A stretch of DNA of 64,000 nucleotides from NCBI GenBank assembly GCA_030682375.1, contig JAUXOL010000012.1, positions 48,484 through 112,483 on the forward strand. The letters run 5' to 3'. Shown in pieces: positions 43,719 through 58,825 of the stretch. The DNA is from Gallionella sp. (GTDB taxonomy: Bacteria; Pseudomonadota; Gammaproteobacteria; Burkholderiales; Gallionellaceae). Position numbers and translations under genes: made by a program. Each line of letters begins with the position of its first letter. The stretch's first letter is position 1. The notes beneath the pieces were generated by a model. It was not told the origin of the DNA. It saw nothing but the letters and a program-made list of their open reading frames with translations, and searched no databases.

Positions 43719-45686
43719 TTATTTAATAACTTCTTTGAGTTGCTCCAGAATCGCAGGATTCTCTAAAGTGGACACGTCCTGAGTGATCTCCTGTCCTTGG
43801 GCAATCGAGCGCAGCAGGCGGCGCATAATCTTGCCGGAGCGCGTCTTCGGCAGGTTGTCGCCGAAGCGTATCTCGTCCGGCTTGGCGATAGGGCCGATCT
43901 CCTTGCCCACCCAGTTGCGCAGGATTTCGACGATCTCCTTGGCCTTGGCGGCATCTTCCGGACGGTGGCTCTTCAGCACCACGAATGCGACTACCGACTC
44001 GCCCTTGATGTCGTGCGGACGGCCGACCACGGCGGCTTCGGCGACCAGCGGGTTGGCGACCAATGCGGATTCGATCTCCATCGTGCCCAGACGATGGCCG
44101 GAGACCTTCAGCACGTCGTCGTTGCGGCCCATGATCCAGATATAGTTATCTTCGTCGCGGTGGGCGGAGTCGCCTGCCAGATAGTAGCCGTGCAGTTCCT
44201 CGGGGAAGTAGCCATGCTTGAAGCGCTCCGGGTCGCCCCAGATGGTGCGGATCTGCGAGGGGAATGGCTTCTTGATGACCAGCGAACCGCCGTGCTGTCC
44301 TTCGACATCGTGGCCGAGTTCGTCCACCACGGCGACTTCGATGCCGGGGATGGGCAGCGTGCAGGAACCGGGCTTCAGCGCTTCAACGCCGGGCAGCGGC
44401 GCGATCATGTGGCAGCCGGTCTCTGTCTGCCACCAGGTATCGACGATGGGGCAGCGAGCCTGGCCGACTTCGTTGTAGTACCACATCCAGGCTTCCGGGT
44501 TGATAGGCTCGCCGACGCTGCCCAGCAGGCGCAGGCTGGACAGGTCGTATTTCTTCGGCAGGTCGCCGCCCAGCTTGATCAGTGAGCGGATCGCGGTTGG
44601 CGCGGTGTAGAACGTGGTGACCTTGTGATCCTGGATCATCTTCCAGAAACGGCCGGCATCCGGGTAGGTCGGCACGCCTTCGAAGATGACTTCGGTCGCG
44701 CCCATCGCCAGCGGGCCGTAGGTGACATAGCTGTGGCCGGTGATCCAGCCCACGTCGGCGGTGCACCAGAATACGTCGCTGTCCTTGTAGTCGAACACCC
44801 ACTTCATCGTCAGTATCGTGCCCAGCAAATAACCGCCGCTGGAGTGCTGCACGCCCTTGGGTTTGCCGGTGGAGCCGGAGGTGTAGAGGATGAACAGCGG
44901 ATGTTCGGAGTCCACCCATTCAGGTTCGCAAGTCGCAGCCTGATTGGCGATGACATCGTGCCACCATACGTCGCGTCCGGCGTTGAACTGCATCGCGTCA
45001 CCGACGCGCTGGTAAATGATGACGCTCTTGATGCATTCGGTACCTTCCAGCGCCAGCGCCTCGTCGACGATGTTCTTCAGTGGCATGGCCTTGCCGCCGC
45101 GCATCTGGCCGTCGGCGGTGATCACCGCGCAGGCCTGCGCATCGACGATGCGCTCGTGCAGGCTCTTGGAGGAGAAGCCGCCGAACACCACGGAATGGAT
45201 CGCGCCGATGCGCGCGCAGGCCTGCATCGCCACCACGGCTTCGATGCTCATCGGCAGATAGATGACGACGCGGTCGCCCTTCTTGATGCCGCGCGACTTC
45301 AGGCCGTTGGCGAACTGGCAAACGCGGGCATGCAGGTCCCGGTAGCTGGACTTGGTGACCTTGCCGTCGTCGGCCTCGAAGATGATCGCGGTCTTTTCCG
45401 GCTGGGTCGCGAGGTGCTTGTCCAGGCAATTGTAAGAGACGTTCAGCGACCCATCCTCGAACCACTTGTAGAACGGCGCGTTGCTGTCGTTCAGCGACTT
45501 GGTGAACGGCTGCTTCCAAGCGATATTCTCGCGTGCCAGCCTTGCCCAGTAACCCTGGTAGTCGCGCTCGGCCTCGTCGCACAAGGCCTTGTAGCCTTCC
45601 ATGCCGGAGACGTTGGCCTGCCTGACGAACTCGTCGGAAGGGGGGAATACGCGGGTTTCATTCAATACGGACTGGATGTCGGACAT
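43719..45686 (-). CDS. acs: acetyl-CoA synthetase
   Basis: Activates acetate to acetyl-CoA through acetyl-AMP. The 655-residue protein carries the adenylate-forming core [18 protein letters not shown], the TVWQTETG-like motif [10 protein letters not shown], and the C-terminal [12 protein letters not shown] with the lysine that is acetylated in regulated Acs enzymes. Length matches E. coli Acs (652). A CAGGAG site precedes the ATG. Downstream hairpin is a clear terminator. Confidence 0.97.
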   Translation of the reverse strand: MSDIQSVLNETRVFPPSDEFVRQANVSGMEGYKALCDEAERDYQGYWARLARENIAWKQPFTKSLNDSNAPFYKWFEDGSLNVSYNCLDKHLATQPEKTAIIFEADDGKVTKSSYRDLHARVCQFANGLKSRGIKKGDRVVIYLPMSIEAVVAMQACARIGAIHSVVFGGFSSKSLHERIVDAQACAVITADGQMRGGKAMPLKNIVDEALALEGTECIKSVIIYQRVGDAMQFNAGRDVWWHDVIANQAATCEPEWVDSEHPLFILYTSGSTGKPKGVQHSSGGYLLGTILTMKWVFDYKDSDVFWCTADVGWITGHSYVTYGPLAMGATEVIFEGVPTYPDAGRFWKMIQDHKVTTFYTAPTAIRSLIKLGGDLPKKYDLSSLRLLGSVGEPINPEAWMWYYNEVGQARCPIVDTWWQTETGCHMIAPLPGVEALKPGSCTLPIPGIEVAVVDELGHDVEGQHGGSLVIKKPFPSQIRTIWGDPERFKHGYFPEELHGYYLAGDSAHRDEDNYIWIMGRNDDVLKVSGHRLGTMEIESALVANPLVAEAAVVGRPHDIKGESVVAFVVLKSHRPEDAAKAKEIVEILRNWVGKEIGPIAKPDEIRFGDNLPKTRSGKIMRRLLRSIAQGQEITQDVSTLENPAILEQLKEVIK

Positions 45687-45901
45687 GCTTATCTCCTGAA
45701 CAAATGGATTTATCGTTCTGATTATCGTGCACCGGATAAGGGTGAAAATCGGGCTGCGGCTAATGTAGGTTTTTTCTGCTCATGATGTCAACAATCGGCG
45801 CTAAATATTCGCAAAAACCTCGTAATTGACGGCAATTGCGTAAGTTTTGCGTAAGGATGGGCGTAGTGTCCATCAGGCGACGGCGAGGGATGCATTCCTG
45901 A

Positions 45902-48453
<2,552 letters not shown>

Positions 48454-48461
48454 TTAGATAG

Positions 48462-49766
<1,305 letters not shown>

Positions 49767-49767
49767 T

Positions 49768-50091
49768 GTGCGCGCAGTCACACTGATACTGGCTGTCCTG
49801 CTGCTCCTGTTGCAGTACCCGCTGTGGCTGGGCAAGGGCAGCTGGTTGAAGGTGTGGGATCTCAACCGCCAGGTTGAGGAACAGCAGCAGGTCAACCAGC
49901 AGACGCAGACGCGCAACGCGTTGCTGGATGCCGAGGTGCGCGATCTCAAGCAGGGCACCGAAGCGATCGAAGAGCGCGCGCGCAGCGAGCTCGGCATGAT
50001 CAAGCGCGACGAAGTGTTCTTCCAGTTCATCGGCAATCCGCCGGTGTCCTCGGTTGCGCCGATACCCGGCACAAAATCTTCCAGCCATTAG
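49768..50091 (+). CDS. ftsB: cell division protein FtsB
   Basis: A bitopic inner-membrane protein of the divisome (FtsQBL complex). The 107-residue protein from a GTG start has a transmembrane segment at about 3-20 ([19 protein letters not shown]) and a coiled coil at about 33-75 ([20 protein letters not shown]). The eno-ftsB linkage is typical. The start is GTG because the hydrophobic segment must begin there and upstream sequence belongs to eno. Confidence 0.92.
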   Translation: MRAVTLILAVLLLLLQYPLWLGKGSWLKVWDLNRQVEEQQQVNQQTQTRNALLDAEVRDLKQGTEAIEERARSELGMIKRDEVFFQFIGNPPVSSVAPIPGTKSSSH

Positions 50092-50109
50092 CCGCGCCGG
50101 TCGGCATTC

Positions 50110-51951
50110 GTGGCAACTTCACAGCAAATCCTTCATGACGTTTTCGGCTACGCATCTTTTCGCGGTGCGCAGCAGGCTATCGTCGAGCATGTCGTAGCGG
50201 GCGGCGACGCGCTGGTGCTGATGCCTACCGGCGGCGGCAAGTCCTTGTGCTACCAGATCCCCGCGTTGCTGCGTCCCGGCGTCGGCATCGTGGTATCGCC
50301 GCTGATCGCGCTGATGCAGGATCAGGTCGATGCGCTGAAACAGCTAGGCGTGTCTGCCGCTTTCTTGAATTCCAGTCTCGATGCCGACGCCGCGCGCGAG
50401 GTGTACCGGCAGATCAATCGCGGCGAGCTGAAGCTGCTGTATGTCGCGCCGGAACGGCTGATGACCGAAGGTTTCCTGAGTCTGCTGGAGCGTCTGGACG
50501 AGGAGAACGGCATAGGGTTATTCGCCATTGACGAGGCGCATTGCGTGTCGCAATGGGGGCACGACTTCCGTCCCGAATACCGCGCGCTGACGGTGCTGCA
50601 CGAGCGCTTCCCGTCAGTGCCGCGCATCGCGCTGACCGCGACCGCCGATGCGCCGACGCGGCGCGAGATCGTCGAGCGCCTCGCGCTGGAGCAGGCGCAG
50701 CAATTCGTCTCCAGCTTCGATAGGCCCAACATCCGCTACCGCGTCGCGCTGAAGAACAACGCGCGCCAGCAGTTGCAGGCTTTCCTCGAGACCGAACATC
50801 CGAGTGATGCTGGCATCGTCTATTGTTTGTCGCGCAAGAAGGTCGAGGAGACCGCCGCCTGGCTCAAGGAGCAGGGCTGGGATGCGCTGCCTTATCACGC
50901 CGGACTCGATGCCGCCACGCGCAATGCCAACCAGCGCCGTTTCTTGCGCGAGGAGGGCGTCGTCATGGTCGCAACGGTCGCGTTCGGCATGGGCATAGAC
51001 AAACCCAACGTGCGCTTCGTCGCCCACCTCGATCTGCCCAAGAGCATGGAAGGCTACTATCAGGAAACCGGGCGCGCCGGGCGCGACGGACTGCCGGCGA
51101 ACGCGTGGATGGCCTACGGTCTGGGTGATGTGGTGTCGATGCGGCAGATGCTGTTGTCCGGCGATGCGCCCGAGGAGCGCAAGCGCGTGGAACTGCAGAA
51201 GCTCGATGCGCTGCTGGGCTTCTGCGAATCCACCGATTGCCGCCACCAGACCATACTGCGTTACTTCGGCGAAGAACATTTGGGCGATTGCAAGGAATGC
51301 GACAACTGTCTCGAACCGGTGGACACCTGGGATGCCACCCAAGCCGCGCAGATGGCGCTGTCCTGCGTCTATCGCACCGGCCAGCGCTTCGGCGTCGCTC
51401 ACCTGATCGACGTGCTGCTGGGCAAGTCCACGCCCAAGGTCGAACAGTTCGGTCACCAGCAACTCTCCACATTCGGCATCGGCAGCTCGCTGACCCAGCA
51501 GCAATGGAGCAGCGTCTATCGCCAGCTGGTCGCCGCGGGATACATCAGCGTGGACATGGAAGCTTACGGCGGCCTGAAGCTCGCCGAAGCTGCGCGCCCG
51601 GTGCTGAAAGGCTTGCAGGAAGTGTGGCTGCGCCGCGACGCCGATCCGGTCAAACGCAAGTCGCAACGCGCCGAACGTGGCGCGAAGTCGCGCGAACCCT
51701 TTGCCGGCGCTGGCGACGACCCCTTGTGGCTGGCGCTCAAGGCCAAGCGTATGGAGCTCGCCCGCGAACAGGGCGTGCCGCCCTATGTGATCTTCCACGA
51801 CAGCACGCTGGTGGAAATACTCAATCGTCGCCCGCAGACGCTGGACGAGATGGGGCAGATCGGCGGCGTGGGCCAGGCCAAGCTGGCGAAGTTCGGCGAT
51901 GCCTTCCTGCAAGTGGTCGAGGATGCCGCGAACGGGATGGGCGGCGATTGA
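50110..51951 (+). CDS. recQ: ATP-dependent DNA helicase RecQ
   Basis: A 3'-5' helicase of the RecF recombination pathway. The 613-residue protein with a GTG start has Walker [22 protein letters not shown]-box [18 protein letters not shown], helicase motif [17 protein letters not shown], a zinc-binding region with CKECDNC, an RQC winged helix and a C-terminal HRDC domain (about 540-605). Normal length. Confidence 0.96.
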   Translation: MATSQQILHDVFGYASFRGAQQAIVEHVVAGGDALVLMPTGGGKSLCYQIPALLRPGVGIVVSPLIALMQDQVDALKQLGVSAAFLNSSLDADAAREVYRQINRGELKLLYVAPERLMTEGFLSLLERLDEENGIGLFAIDEAHCVSQWGHDFRPEYRALTVLHERFPSVPRIALTATADAPTRREIVERLALEQAQQFVSSFDRPNIRYRVALKNNARQQLQAFLETEHPSDAGIVYCLSRKKVEETAAWLKEQGWDALPYHAGLDAATRNANQRRFLREEGVVMVATVAFGMGIDKPNVRFVAHLDLPKSMEGYYQETGRAGRDGLPANAWMAYGLGDVVSMRQMLLSGDAPEERKRVELQKLDALLGFCESTDCRHQTILRYFGEEHLGDCKECDNCLEPVDTWDATQAAQMALSCVYRTGQRFGVAHLIDVLLGKSTPKVEQFGHQQLSTFGIGSSLTQQQWSSVYRQLVAAGYISVDMEAYGGLKLAEAARPVLKGLQEVWLRRDADPVKRKSQRAERGAKSREPFAGAGDDPLWLALKAKRMELAREQGVPPYVIFHDSTLVEILNRRPQTLDEMGQIGGVGQAKLAKFGDAFLQVVEDAANGMGGD

Positions 51952-52067
51952 GCTAATCCGGACAGACCCATAAGGGTATTTGCGCTATGATGTTGCCGCT
52001 TACCCGGCGTCCTGTTGCGACCAATTCTAAATCGACGGGTACGCTTCCCAATCGCACGATTAAACGG

Positions 52068-55000
52068 ATGCCCCGAATGAAATCGTTCCTCACGATACGC
52101 GCGCAGTTGCTGGCCCTGGTGGCGGCTTTTGCGTTGCCGATGATAGCGATTTTTGCATTCACGATCTTCGACGATGCGCAGCATAAGGTCGAGGAAACCA
52201 AGGCGATGGCGCGCACGCTGGCGGTCATCTCAGCATCCGATGTCGATCGCGTGCTGAAGAACAATCGCGACCTGCTGGTGCAGATGTCCAAGCGGCCGAT
52301 CATCCGCAAGGTGGATGCAAGGAAGTGCGACCAGATATTGTGGGACTTCCGGCAGCTGTTTCCCAAGTCGGCTAACATGACCGTGATCGACCTCGAGGGC
52401 GTCGCGGTGTGCTCGGCGGTGCCCCAGCCGGGCGGCAAGCCGGTGTCTATCGCCAAGTCGCCGTGGTTTCCGCGCACGATGGTCGAAGAGGGCCTGGTCG
52501 TCAGCGATCCTTTCTACGGTCCGATCACCGGGCGATGGGTGACGGTGCTGACCTATCCGATCCGGGACGATAGTGGCAAGAAGAGCGGCTATCTCGGTTT
52601 GCCGCTCGACCTCGCCTTGTATGAGCCCAATCTTAGCAATGCGCCGCTGGAGCCGAATACGGTGGTCGGCATCGTGACGGCGAAAGGGGTGGTGGTCTGG
52701 CGCAACATCGACACCGAGAAATGGGTCGGCAAGAATCTGAGCGATGACCCGCATATCCGGCAAGTGCTGGATCTCAAGAGCGGGGAAGTCGAGGCGACCG
52801 GTGCGGACGGGATACGCCGGTTCTATTCAATCAAGCCCATCGGCGGCATCGATTGGTATGCCTACGTCGGGATTCCGACGCAGACTACCTATGCCAAATT
52901 GCGCGATACGCTGTGGCGCAACGCCTTGCTGGGTTTGCTCAGCCTGCTTTTCATCATAGGCATAGCCTGGCTGATTGCACGCCGGATATCCAATCCTATC
53001 GCGGCACTGGCATCGGTCGCGCGGGCGATCCGCAAGGGATACGGAAACGCCAGGGCAGAACTGGATGGGCCGCCCGAGATACGCGAGGTGGCGCAGGAGT
53101 TCAACGAGATGCTGGACGTGCGCCTGCGCAACGAGACTGCGCTGCGCGCAAGCGAGGCCTCGCTTTCCGAAGCGCTGCGCATCGCCCGTCTGGGCTATTG
53201 GGAATACGAGGTGGGCAACGGCGAATTCGTCTTCAACGACCAGTATTTCTCCCTGCACCATGCGACGGTCGAGCAGATGGGCGGCTATCGCATGTCTGCG
53301 GACGATTTCGCCCGGCGCTGGGTACACCCGGAGGACGTGCATCTGGTGCATGAGCATATCCTGCATGCATTGCATACGAACGACCCGGATTTCCTGGCGC
53401 AGCTCAAGGCGCGGTTCCTGTGTCCGGACGGCTCGGTGCGCTGGGTGTCGGTGAGTTTCAAGGTCGAGAAAGACTTGCAGGGTGCGACCACCGGTCTGAT
53501 CGGTGCGGCGCAGGACATCACCGAGCGCGAGCTGGCCGAGCATGCGCAGCAGCGCCTGAATCGCGCGCTCAAACTGTTGAGCGATTGCAACACGACGCTG
53601 GTGCACGCGGTGGAAGAGGGCAAGCTGCTGGCCGACATCTGTCGACTGGTGGTGGAGAGCGGCGGTTACCGCATGGCCTGGGTGGGATACGCCGAATACG
53701 ACGAGAACAAATCGGTGCGTACGGTCACTCAATATGGCGACGTGGAGGGCTACCTGGCCGACCTGAACCTGTCCTGGGCCGACATCGACGAGGGGCGGGG
53801 GCCGACCGGGACTGCGATCCGTACCGGATTGACCGACATCAACCAGGATTACGCCTCCAATCCGCGTGCGGCCCTGTGGCGCGAGTCGGCGCTGGCGCAT
53901 GGCTTCCAGTCCAGCATCGCATTGCCCTTGGCCGGCAAGAAGCGCGTGCTCGGCGCCTTGACGATCTATTCCGCCGAGATCAATGCTTTCGTGCGTGAGG
54001 AAGTGAAGCTGCTTGAAGAGATGGCCAACGACCTGGCCTACGGCATCGAGACGTTGCGCACCCGTGTCGAACACGAGGTGGCGGAGAGGAAGCTGGAATT
54101 CCTCGCTCACCACGACATGCTGACCGGCTTGCCCAACCGGGTGTTGTTGCGCGACCGTTTCGAGCAGGCTCTCGCGCAGGCGGACCGCAATCGTTCCGGC
54201 GTAGCCATGCTGTTCCTCGATCTGGACAACTTCAAGCAGGTCAACGACACGCTGGGCCACAACTTCGGCGACCAGTTGCTGCTCAAGGTCGTCGAGCGCC
54301 TGCGCGGCTGCCTGCGCGACAGCGATACCATCAGCCGTCAGGGCGGCGACGAGTTCGTCGTGCTGCTGCCGCACCTGAGCGATCTCGGCGCGATCGGCGG
54401 CATCGCCCAGCATATCGTCGAGGCGTTCAGCGAGCCGTTCGAGATCGACAACTATGCGATCAACACCACGTTCAGCATCGGCATCAGCATGTATCCGCTC
54501 GACAGCCGCGAGTTCGATACCCTGCTCCGGAATGCGGATACAGCGCTGTACCAGGCCAAGGATAGCGGCCGCAATACCTACCGCTTTTTCTCGGAGAGGA
54601 TGAACATCGATGCGCAGGAGCAATTGCACCTGCAGGGGCAGTTGCGCAATGCGTTGAAGAACCGGGAGTTCCTGCTGCACTACCAGCCGCAGATCGATAT
54701 CGCCAGCGAGCGCATCGTCGGCACGGAGGCGCTGGTGCGCTGGCAGCATCCGGAACTGGGACTGATCCCGCCGGGGCGTTTCATCCCGCTGGCGGAACGC
54801 AGCGGCCTCATCATCCCGATAGGCGAATGGGTGTTGCAGGAAGCCTGCCGTCAGGCGCAGGCGTGGCGCGAACAGGGGCAGCCGCTGGTGATAGCGGTCA
54901 ACCTGTCGGCGCTGCAATTCAAACGCGGCACGCTGGTAGGCACGGTGGCCGAGGCGTTGCGCCTGTCGGGTTTGCCCGCCGAGTTGCTGGAGCTCGAACT

Positions 55001-55388
55001 CACCGAGTCCATCCTGCTACAGGACGTCGATATCGCGATCAAGACCCTGCACAGCTTGAAGGAGATGGGCGTGAAACTGTCCATCGACGATTTCGGTACG
55101 GGGTACTCCAGCCTGTCCTACCTGAAGCGCCTGGCCGTCGACAAGCTCAAGATCGACCAGTCCTTCGTGCGCGACCTGACCGACGATGTCGATTCGTCCG
55201 CCATCGTTCGCGCGATCATCCAGCTCGGACACACCATGCAGCTCAAGGTCATCGCCGAGGGCGTCGAAACTGCTGCGCAACTCGACTTCCTGCGCACCTA
55301 CGGTTGCGACGAAGTGCAGGGCTATTTGTACAGTCGGCCGGTGGTGGCGAGCGAATTATTCAAGTTACTGAAAAGTCCGGGGGCGTGA
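52068..55388 (+). CDS. membrane sensor with Cache, PAS, GAF, GGDEF and EAL domains
   Basis: About 1106 residues from the ATG at 52068; the open frame reaches 51987, but that part looks non-coding and covers a TATGAT -10-like site. Order: transmembrane helix about 12-32, periplasmic Cache-type domain about 45-270, second helix about 284-304, HAMP-like linker, PAS/PAC about 370-495, GAF about 515-660, GGDEF about 680-840 with intact GGDEF at 759, and EAL about 850-1100 with EAL at 887. Both catalytic motifs look complete, so it could both make and break cyclic di-GMP. It would sense a periplasmic ligand. The porin gene starts 2 bases later. Confidence 0.93.
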   Translation: MPRMKSFLTIRAQLLALVAAFALPMIAIFAFTIFDDAQHKVEETKAMARTLAVISASDVDRVLKNNRDLLVQMSKRPIIRKVDARKCDQILWDFRQLFPKSANMTVIDLEGVAVCSAVPQPGGKPVSIAKSPWFPRTMVEEGLVVSDPFYGPITGRWVTVLTYPIRDDSGKKSGYLGLPLDLALYEPNLSNAPLEPNTVVGIVTAKGVVVWRNIDTEKWVGKNLSDDPHIRQVLDLKSGEVEATGADGIRRFYSIKPIGGIDWYAYVGIPTQTTYAKLRDTLWRNALLGLLSLLFIIGIAWLIARRISNPIAALASVARAIRKGYGNARAELDGPPEIREVAQEFNEMLDVRLRNETALRASEASLSEALRIARLGYWEYEVGNGEFVFNDQYFSLHHATVEQMGGYRMSADDFARRWVHPEDVHLVHEHILHALHTNDPDFLAQLKARFLCPDGSVRWVSVSFKVEKDLQGATTGLIGAAQDITERELAEHAQQRLNRALKLLSDCNTTLVHAVEEGKLLADICRLVVESGGYRMAWVGYAEYDENKSVRTVTQYGDVEGYLADLNLSWADIDEGRGPTGTAIRTGLTDINQDYASNPRAALWRESALAHGFQSSIALPLAGKKRVLGALTIYSAEINAFVREEVKLLEEMANDLAYGIETLRTRVEHEVAERKLEFLAHHDMLTGLPNRVLLRDRFEQALAQADRNRSGVAMLFLDLDNFKQVNDTLGHNFGDQLLLKVVERLRGCLRDSDTISRQGGDEFVVLLPHLSDLGAIGGIAQHIVEAFSEPFEIDNYAINTTFSIGISMYPLDSREFDTLLRNADTALYQAKDSGRNTYRFFSERMNIDAQEQLHLQGQLRNALKNREFLLHYQPQIDIASERIVGTEALVRWQHPELGLIPPGRFIPLAERSGLIIPIGEWVLQEACRQAQAWREQGQPLVIAVNLSALQFKRGTLVGTVAEALRLSGLPAELLELELTESILLQDVDIAIKTLHSLKEMGVKLSIDDFGTGYSSLSYLKRLAVDKLKIDQSFVRDLTDDVDSSAIVRAIIQLGHTMQLKVIAEGVETAAQLDFLRTYGCDEVQGYLYSRPVVASELFKLLKSPGA

Positions 55389-55389
55389 C

Positions 55390-56673
55390 ATGAGGGTTTT
55401 CATCGGTGTGCTGGCCATGCTTGCGTGCGCTTCCGCGCAGGCGACCAACTGGTTGCAATTGCAGGGCAACGAGATGCCGGACGCGCCCATGTTCAGGTAT
55501 TTCGGTTTCGTCCAGCCGACCTATACCCACATCGACGCACAGCCCGTGACCACGCTGCAGGGAGCGTCTGCAGTGCATAACGGCAAATACTCCGCGCTCA
55601 ATCTCAACTGGCCGAACCTGGAGAGCCCGCAGCAGTTCCAGGTGCTGCGGGCCGGACTGGGCGCGCGCGGCAGGCTCACGGACAAGATCAATTATGTTGT
55701 CGCGCTCGACGCCGGGCAGAACGGCACGACCTACTACAGCGATGTGATGCTGACCGATGCGTCGCTGACCTTCAGCTTCATCCCCGGCGCGCGCGTTCGT
55801 GCGGGCCTGTTCAAGCTGCCCACCAGCGAGGAGGCCCTGATGGCCGTCAACACCTCCGCGCCCTATGTGTACAACTCCAATGCTGTGTTATACATGTTGG
55901 TGGGATTGCCGGTTCAGGCAAACGGCGCGGTCAATCCCGCCGGTGCTTCTTTTGCCAATCTGACTAGCGGCTTCTCCGGCTACCGTGACTGGGGCGTGCA
56001 GGTCTACGACACGTTCAATCGCGGTCAGTGGGAATACTCCTATGCCGCGATGCTGTCCAACGGCGATTCGATAGACCGGATGCAGGACAGCGACGGGCGC
56101 AAGGATTTGACTTTGCGCTTTCAGGTGTCGTACCTGCTCGGAGGCAAGGGGCCCAATCGCGAAGACTTCAGCGCATACGTCTGGCGACAGGATGGTTCGC
56201 GCTTGTTCGGCGCGCAGCAATACGCGATGGTGCGCGAAGGTGTCGGACTCAAATACCTGCAGGGCAACTACCGCGCCTCGGCCGAATACCTGCGCGCCGC
56301 CGGTATGATGGTCGGCGGCCAGACGCCGCCTTTCGTCGGCCAACCGTTCGTCGTGGGCGTGAACGAAAAGGCCGGCGGCTGGTATCTGGAAGGCGGCTGG
56401 CGCTTCTTGCCGCAATGGGAAGCTGACCTGCGCTACGACTATCTGGATTTCATGAAACAGACTATCGCCAACGAACGCGAGTTCGCGACGACTACACTCG
56501 GTCTGCAGTATTTTTTCAACCCAGCTGCCCGCGTGATCTTCAATTACGAATGGCGCAGTATGAAAGTCACCAACCCCGCCGCAAACCCCGCTGGAGCGCA
56601 GCGCAACAACGCGCTCACCATCGCCGATAACCTTGCTGATCGCGCCAGCATGCAACTGACCTGGTCGTTCTGA
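55390..56673 (+). CDS. outer-membrane porin (phosphate-selective porin O/P-like)
   Basis: A 427-residue protein with a signal peptide about 1-19 (ending SAQA) and alternating aromatic beta-strand patterns finishing in an outer-membrane terminal phenylalanine (QLTWSF). Internal motifs such as FIPGARVRAGLFKLPTSEE resemble the OprO/OprP porin group. No CxxCH haem motif is present, so it is not a porin-cytochrome component. The gene begins two bases after the GGDEF/EAL gene and may be co-transcribed with it. Confidence 0.75.
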   Translation: MRVFIGVLAMLACASAQATNWLQLQGNEMPDAPMFRYFGFVQPTYTHIDAQPVTTLQGASAVHNGKYSALNLNWPNLESPQQFQVLRAGLGARGRLTDKINYVVALDAGQNGTTYYSDVMLTDASLTFSFIPGARVRAGLFKLPTSEEALMAVNTSAPYVYNSNAVLYMLVGLPVQANGAVNPAGASFANLTSGFSGYRDWGVQVYDTFNRGQWEYSYAAMLSNGDSIDRMQDSDGRKDLTLRFQVSYLLGGKGPNREDFSAYVWRQDGSRLFGAQQYAMVREGVGLKYLQGNYRASAEYLRAAGMMVGGQTPPFVGQPFVVGVNEKAGGWYLEGGWRFLPQWEADLRYDYLDFMKQTIANEREFATTTLGLQYFFNPAARVIFNYEWRSMKVTNPAANPAGAQRNNALTIADNLADRASMQLTWSF

Positions 56674-56750
56674 TCCGCATTCCGGATTGAAGCGCGGCGG
56701 CAGTTGAGGCAAGATGCGCGTCTTCTTCATTCAAGCTATAGAGAATCGAC

Positions 56751-57455
56751 ATGGGCGCACAGTGGAAAGCCAGACATAAGGAAATCGCGGCGAATGCCAA
56801 GGGCAAGATATTCGGCAAGCTGGCCAAGGAAATCATGGTCGCCGCAAAAGGCGGCGCCGATCCGGATCTGAATTCGCGCCTGCGCCTGGTGGTCGAGCAG
56901 GCCAAGAAGGCCTCGATGCCCAAGGAGACGCTGGAGCGCGCGATCAAGAAGGGCGCTGGCTTGCTCGACGGCGGCGCGCAACTGGAACGTCTGGTTTACG
57001 AAGGCTTCGCACCGCACCGCGTGCCGGTCATCGTCGAATGCCTGTCCGACAACATCAACCGCACCATGTCCAGCATGCGCGTGCTGTTCCGCAAAGGCCA
57101 GCTCGGCGCGGAAGGTTCTGTCTCGTGGGACTTCAGCTATGTCGGCATGATAGAGGCGACGCCGAACTCGAAAGAGGCCGACCCCGAAGTCGCCGCCATC
57201 GAAGCGGGCGCGCAGGACCTCGAACCCTCCGAAGAAGGCGCGACACTGTTCATCACCGACACCACCGACCTCGATGCCGTGTGCAAGGCGCTGCCCGCAC
57301 AAGGTTTCACCGTTGTCTCCGCCCAGCTGGGCTATCGCCCGAAGAATCCCGTCACGCTGAGCAACGACGCCGAGCGCGAAGAAGTCGAAGCCTTCCTCGA
57401 AGCGATGGACTCGGACGACGACGTGCAGAACGTCTACGTGGGGCTGGCGAGCTAG
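56751..57455 (+). CDS. YebC/PmpR-family regulatory protein
   Basis: A 234-residue protein of the YebC family, starting [19 protein letters not shown] (the common MAGHSKW form is altered) with [20 protein letters not shown] and [14 protein letters not shown]. Family members act as DNA-binding regulators or help ribosomes through proline stretches. The sequence belongs to the shorter YeeN-like branch judging from the opening. Ends before a small hairpin in the convergent gap. Confidence 0.9.
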   Translation: MGAQWKARHKEIAANAKGKIFGKLAKEIMVAAKGGADPDLNSRLRLVVEQAKKASMPKETLERAIKKGAGLLDGGAQLERLVYEGFAPHRVPVIVECLSDNINRTMSSMRVLFRKGQLGAEGSVSWDFSYVGMIEATPNSKEADPEVAAIEAGAQDLEPSEEGATLFITDTTDLDAVCKALPAQGFTVVSAQLGYRPKNPVTLSNDAEREEVEAFLEAMDSDDDVQNVYVGLAS

Positions 57456-57465
57456 GGTTTTTCAG

Positions 57466-57484
57466 CTGCCCAGATAATGGGCAG
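57466..57484. terminator. hairpin between convergent genes
   Basis: CTGCCCA / TGGGCAG with a five-base loop between the yebC-type gene and the sulfotransferase gene. No T-run follows on either strand, so termination is only suggested. Confidence 0.4.
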
Positions 57485-58735
57485 TTATCCCTTCTCTCCT
57501 TCATAGGGGATGTCGTACCGTTCGCGGTAGAACTTCATGCGCGCATCGACCTCTTTCGTTGTTGTTCCGAAGTCTTCCAGCGCATAGCGATGGCCGCTGT
57601 GCAGCCCTTCCCGTTCGCTTTCGGCGAGCCAGGTGGCCATCGCATTCTCGGTGGCGGAGTCGAGTTCCATATCGGCGAATTGGTAGATGCGGCGCATCGT
57701 CGCGCGCCAGTCGCGATTCATGTCTGCGTAGTGGACATCGAGTTGCTGTGCAGCCGGGATGTGTTCGCGCGCAGCGATGCAACGCCGCGCCATCTGTTCA
57801 TAGAAGTCCATCCAGATGTCGCGGGTCGCGGCGCGACAGGGCTGGTCGGTGTGCTGCACGGCGAAATGCCAACTCAGCGACATGATGGAGCCTACTGTTT
57901 TGAGCGGATCGCGGTGCATGAAAATTAGCTTGGCGTCGGGGAATGTCTGCATCAGAGTTGGCAGGTCGAGCATGTGCTGGGGATTTTTCAATAGCCAGCG
58001 ATTTTCTTCCGGTTCGTTGCGGGACCGGGAAATCAGTTTCAGCAAGTCCGCCATGTGGCGGTAACCGGCCTGTTTGTTGTCGGCGAGAAACCAGCGGTAA
58101 TAGCTGGGAACATGGTACAGCCCTAGCGCAGAGAAACCGCTGAAGGAATGATTGAGCAGCAGCATCTCCTCTTCCGGCCAATCGGCGCCCATGGGGTGGG
58201 CCAATGCTCCGGGATAAGCGATATGCCGGGTGGCGATCGCATCCTTTACCTCTTTGTAACGAGCCGTGCGGCCCGCATCGGGCAGGTTCGGACGCGGGGC
58301 GGGGTTGATCCCTTCCCAAGTGGTCAGATGCTGCAATCGCGGGTCGGTCGCCATCATGCGCTGCAATCGCGTGGTGCCGGAGCGGTGGAGGCCGATGATG
58401 ATCACCGGTGCGGCGATTTTGCGTTGCCGTATCTCGGGATGCGCTTCGAAACTGGCGTTGGCCCAAAGTCGGTTGGTGAGCGACTGCAGGGTGCGTGTTT
58501 TGGCGATGTGGCGACCGAAGGGGTTAAGGTTGGCCTCGTTTTCGATGGCGGCTAGCAGCGTACGCAACGGAGGAAGAAAATCGTCGTCGCCGAAGCGTTC
58601 CAGTCCGGTGATACGTCGCGCTTCGGCAATCAATGCTTGCTCGGAGAGGTCGATTGCCTCCGAACCGGCTGGATGTTTGCTGTTGAACTGCTTGACGAGC
58701 GGAGAGTGGTAACGGGGGCTGGGTAAGGTGTCCAT
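57485..58735 (-). CDS. sulfotransferase family protein
   Basis: A 416-residue protein with the PAPS 5'-phosphosulfate loop GLHRSGTTRLQRM near residue 105, an LLKNPQHMLDLPTLM motif and the 3'-phosphate-binding region KLIFMHRDPLKTVGSI. This is the Sulfotransfer_3-like group, which transfers sulfate from PAPS to sugars, lipids or peptides. The substrate is not known and no PAPS synthesis gene is in the window. A terminator separates it from the TonB receptor gene upstream, so it is probably a separate transcript. Confidence 0.85.
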   Translation of the reverse strand: MDTLPSPRYHSPLVKQFNSKHPAGSEAIDLSEQALIAEARRITGLERFGDDDFLPPLRTLLAAIENEANLNPFGRHIAKTRTLQSLTNRLWANASFEAHPEIRQRKIAAPVIIIGLHRSGTTRLQRMMATDPRLQHLTTWEGINPAPRPNLPDAGRTARYKEVKDAIATRHIAYPGALAHPMGADWPEEEMLLLNHSFSGFSALGLYHVPSYYRWFLADNKQAGYRHMADLLKLISRSRNEPEENRWLLKNPQHMLDLPTLMQTFPDAKLIFMHRDPLKTVGSIMSLSWHFAVQHTDQPCRAATRDIWMDFYEQMARRCIAAREHIPAAQQLDVHYADMNRDWRATMRRIYQFADMELDSATENAMATWLAESEREGLHSGHRYALEDFGTTTKEVDARMKFYRERYDIPYEGEKG

Positions 58736-58757
58736 GGACGCGCTTCAATCAATATGG

Positions 58758-58779
58758 AAACCCCGCCGAAGGCGGGGGT
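58758..58779 (-). terminator. terminator after the TonB-dependent receptor
   Basis: CCCCGCC / GGCGGGG stem (58761-58767 and 58771-58777) with a three-base loop and a short T-run on the minus strand, about 50 bases after the receptor stop. Confidence 0.6.
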
Positions 58780-58825
58780 AATCAGGTAACGATGTGCACC
58801 CCGGCGAGTTTGAACAGAATGGTTC

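Noticed and set aside
51987..52067. Upstream start for the sensor gene
   Set aside because: The first 27 codons lack family resemblance and overlap a TATGAT promoter-like site; the membrane helix follows shortly after the ATG at 52068.
52827..54917. 696-codon frame opposite the GGDEF/EAL gene
   Set aside because: Shadow frame in high-G+C DNA; the sense strand has intact GGDEF and EAL motifs.
55390..56673. Outer-membrane part of a porin-cytochrome iron-oxidation complex (MtoB-like)
   Set aside because: No multihaem cytochrome gene is present in the window, and the sequence looks like an OprO/OprP-type porin.
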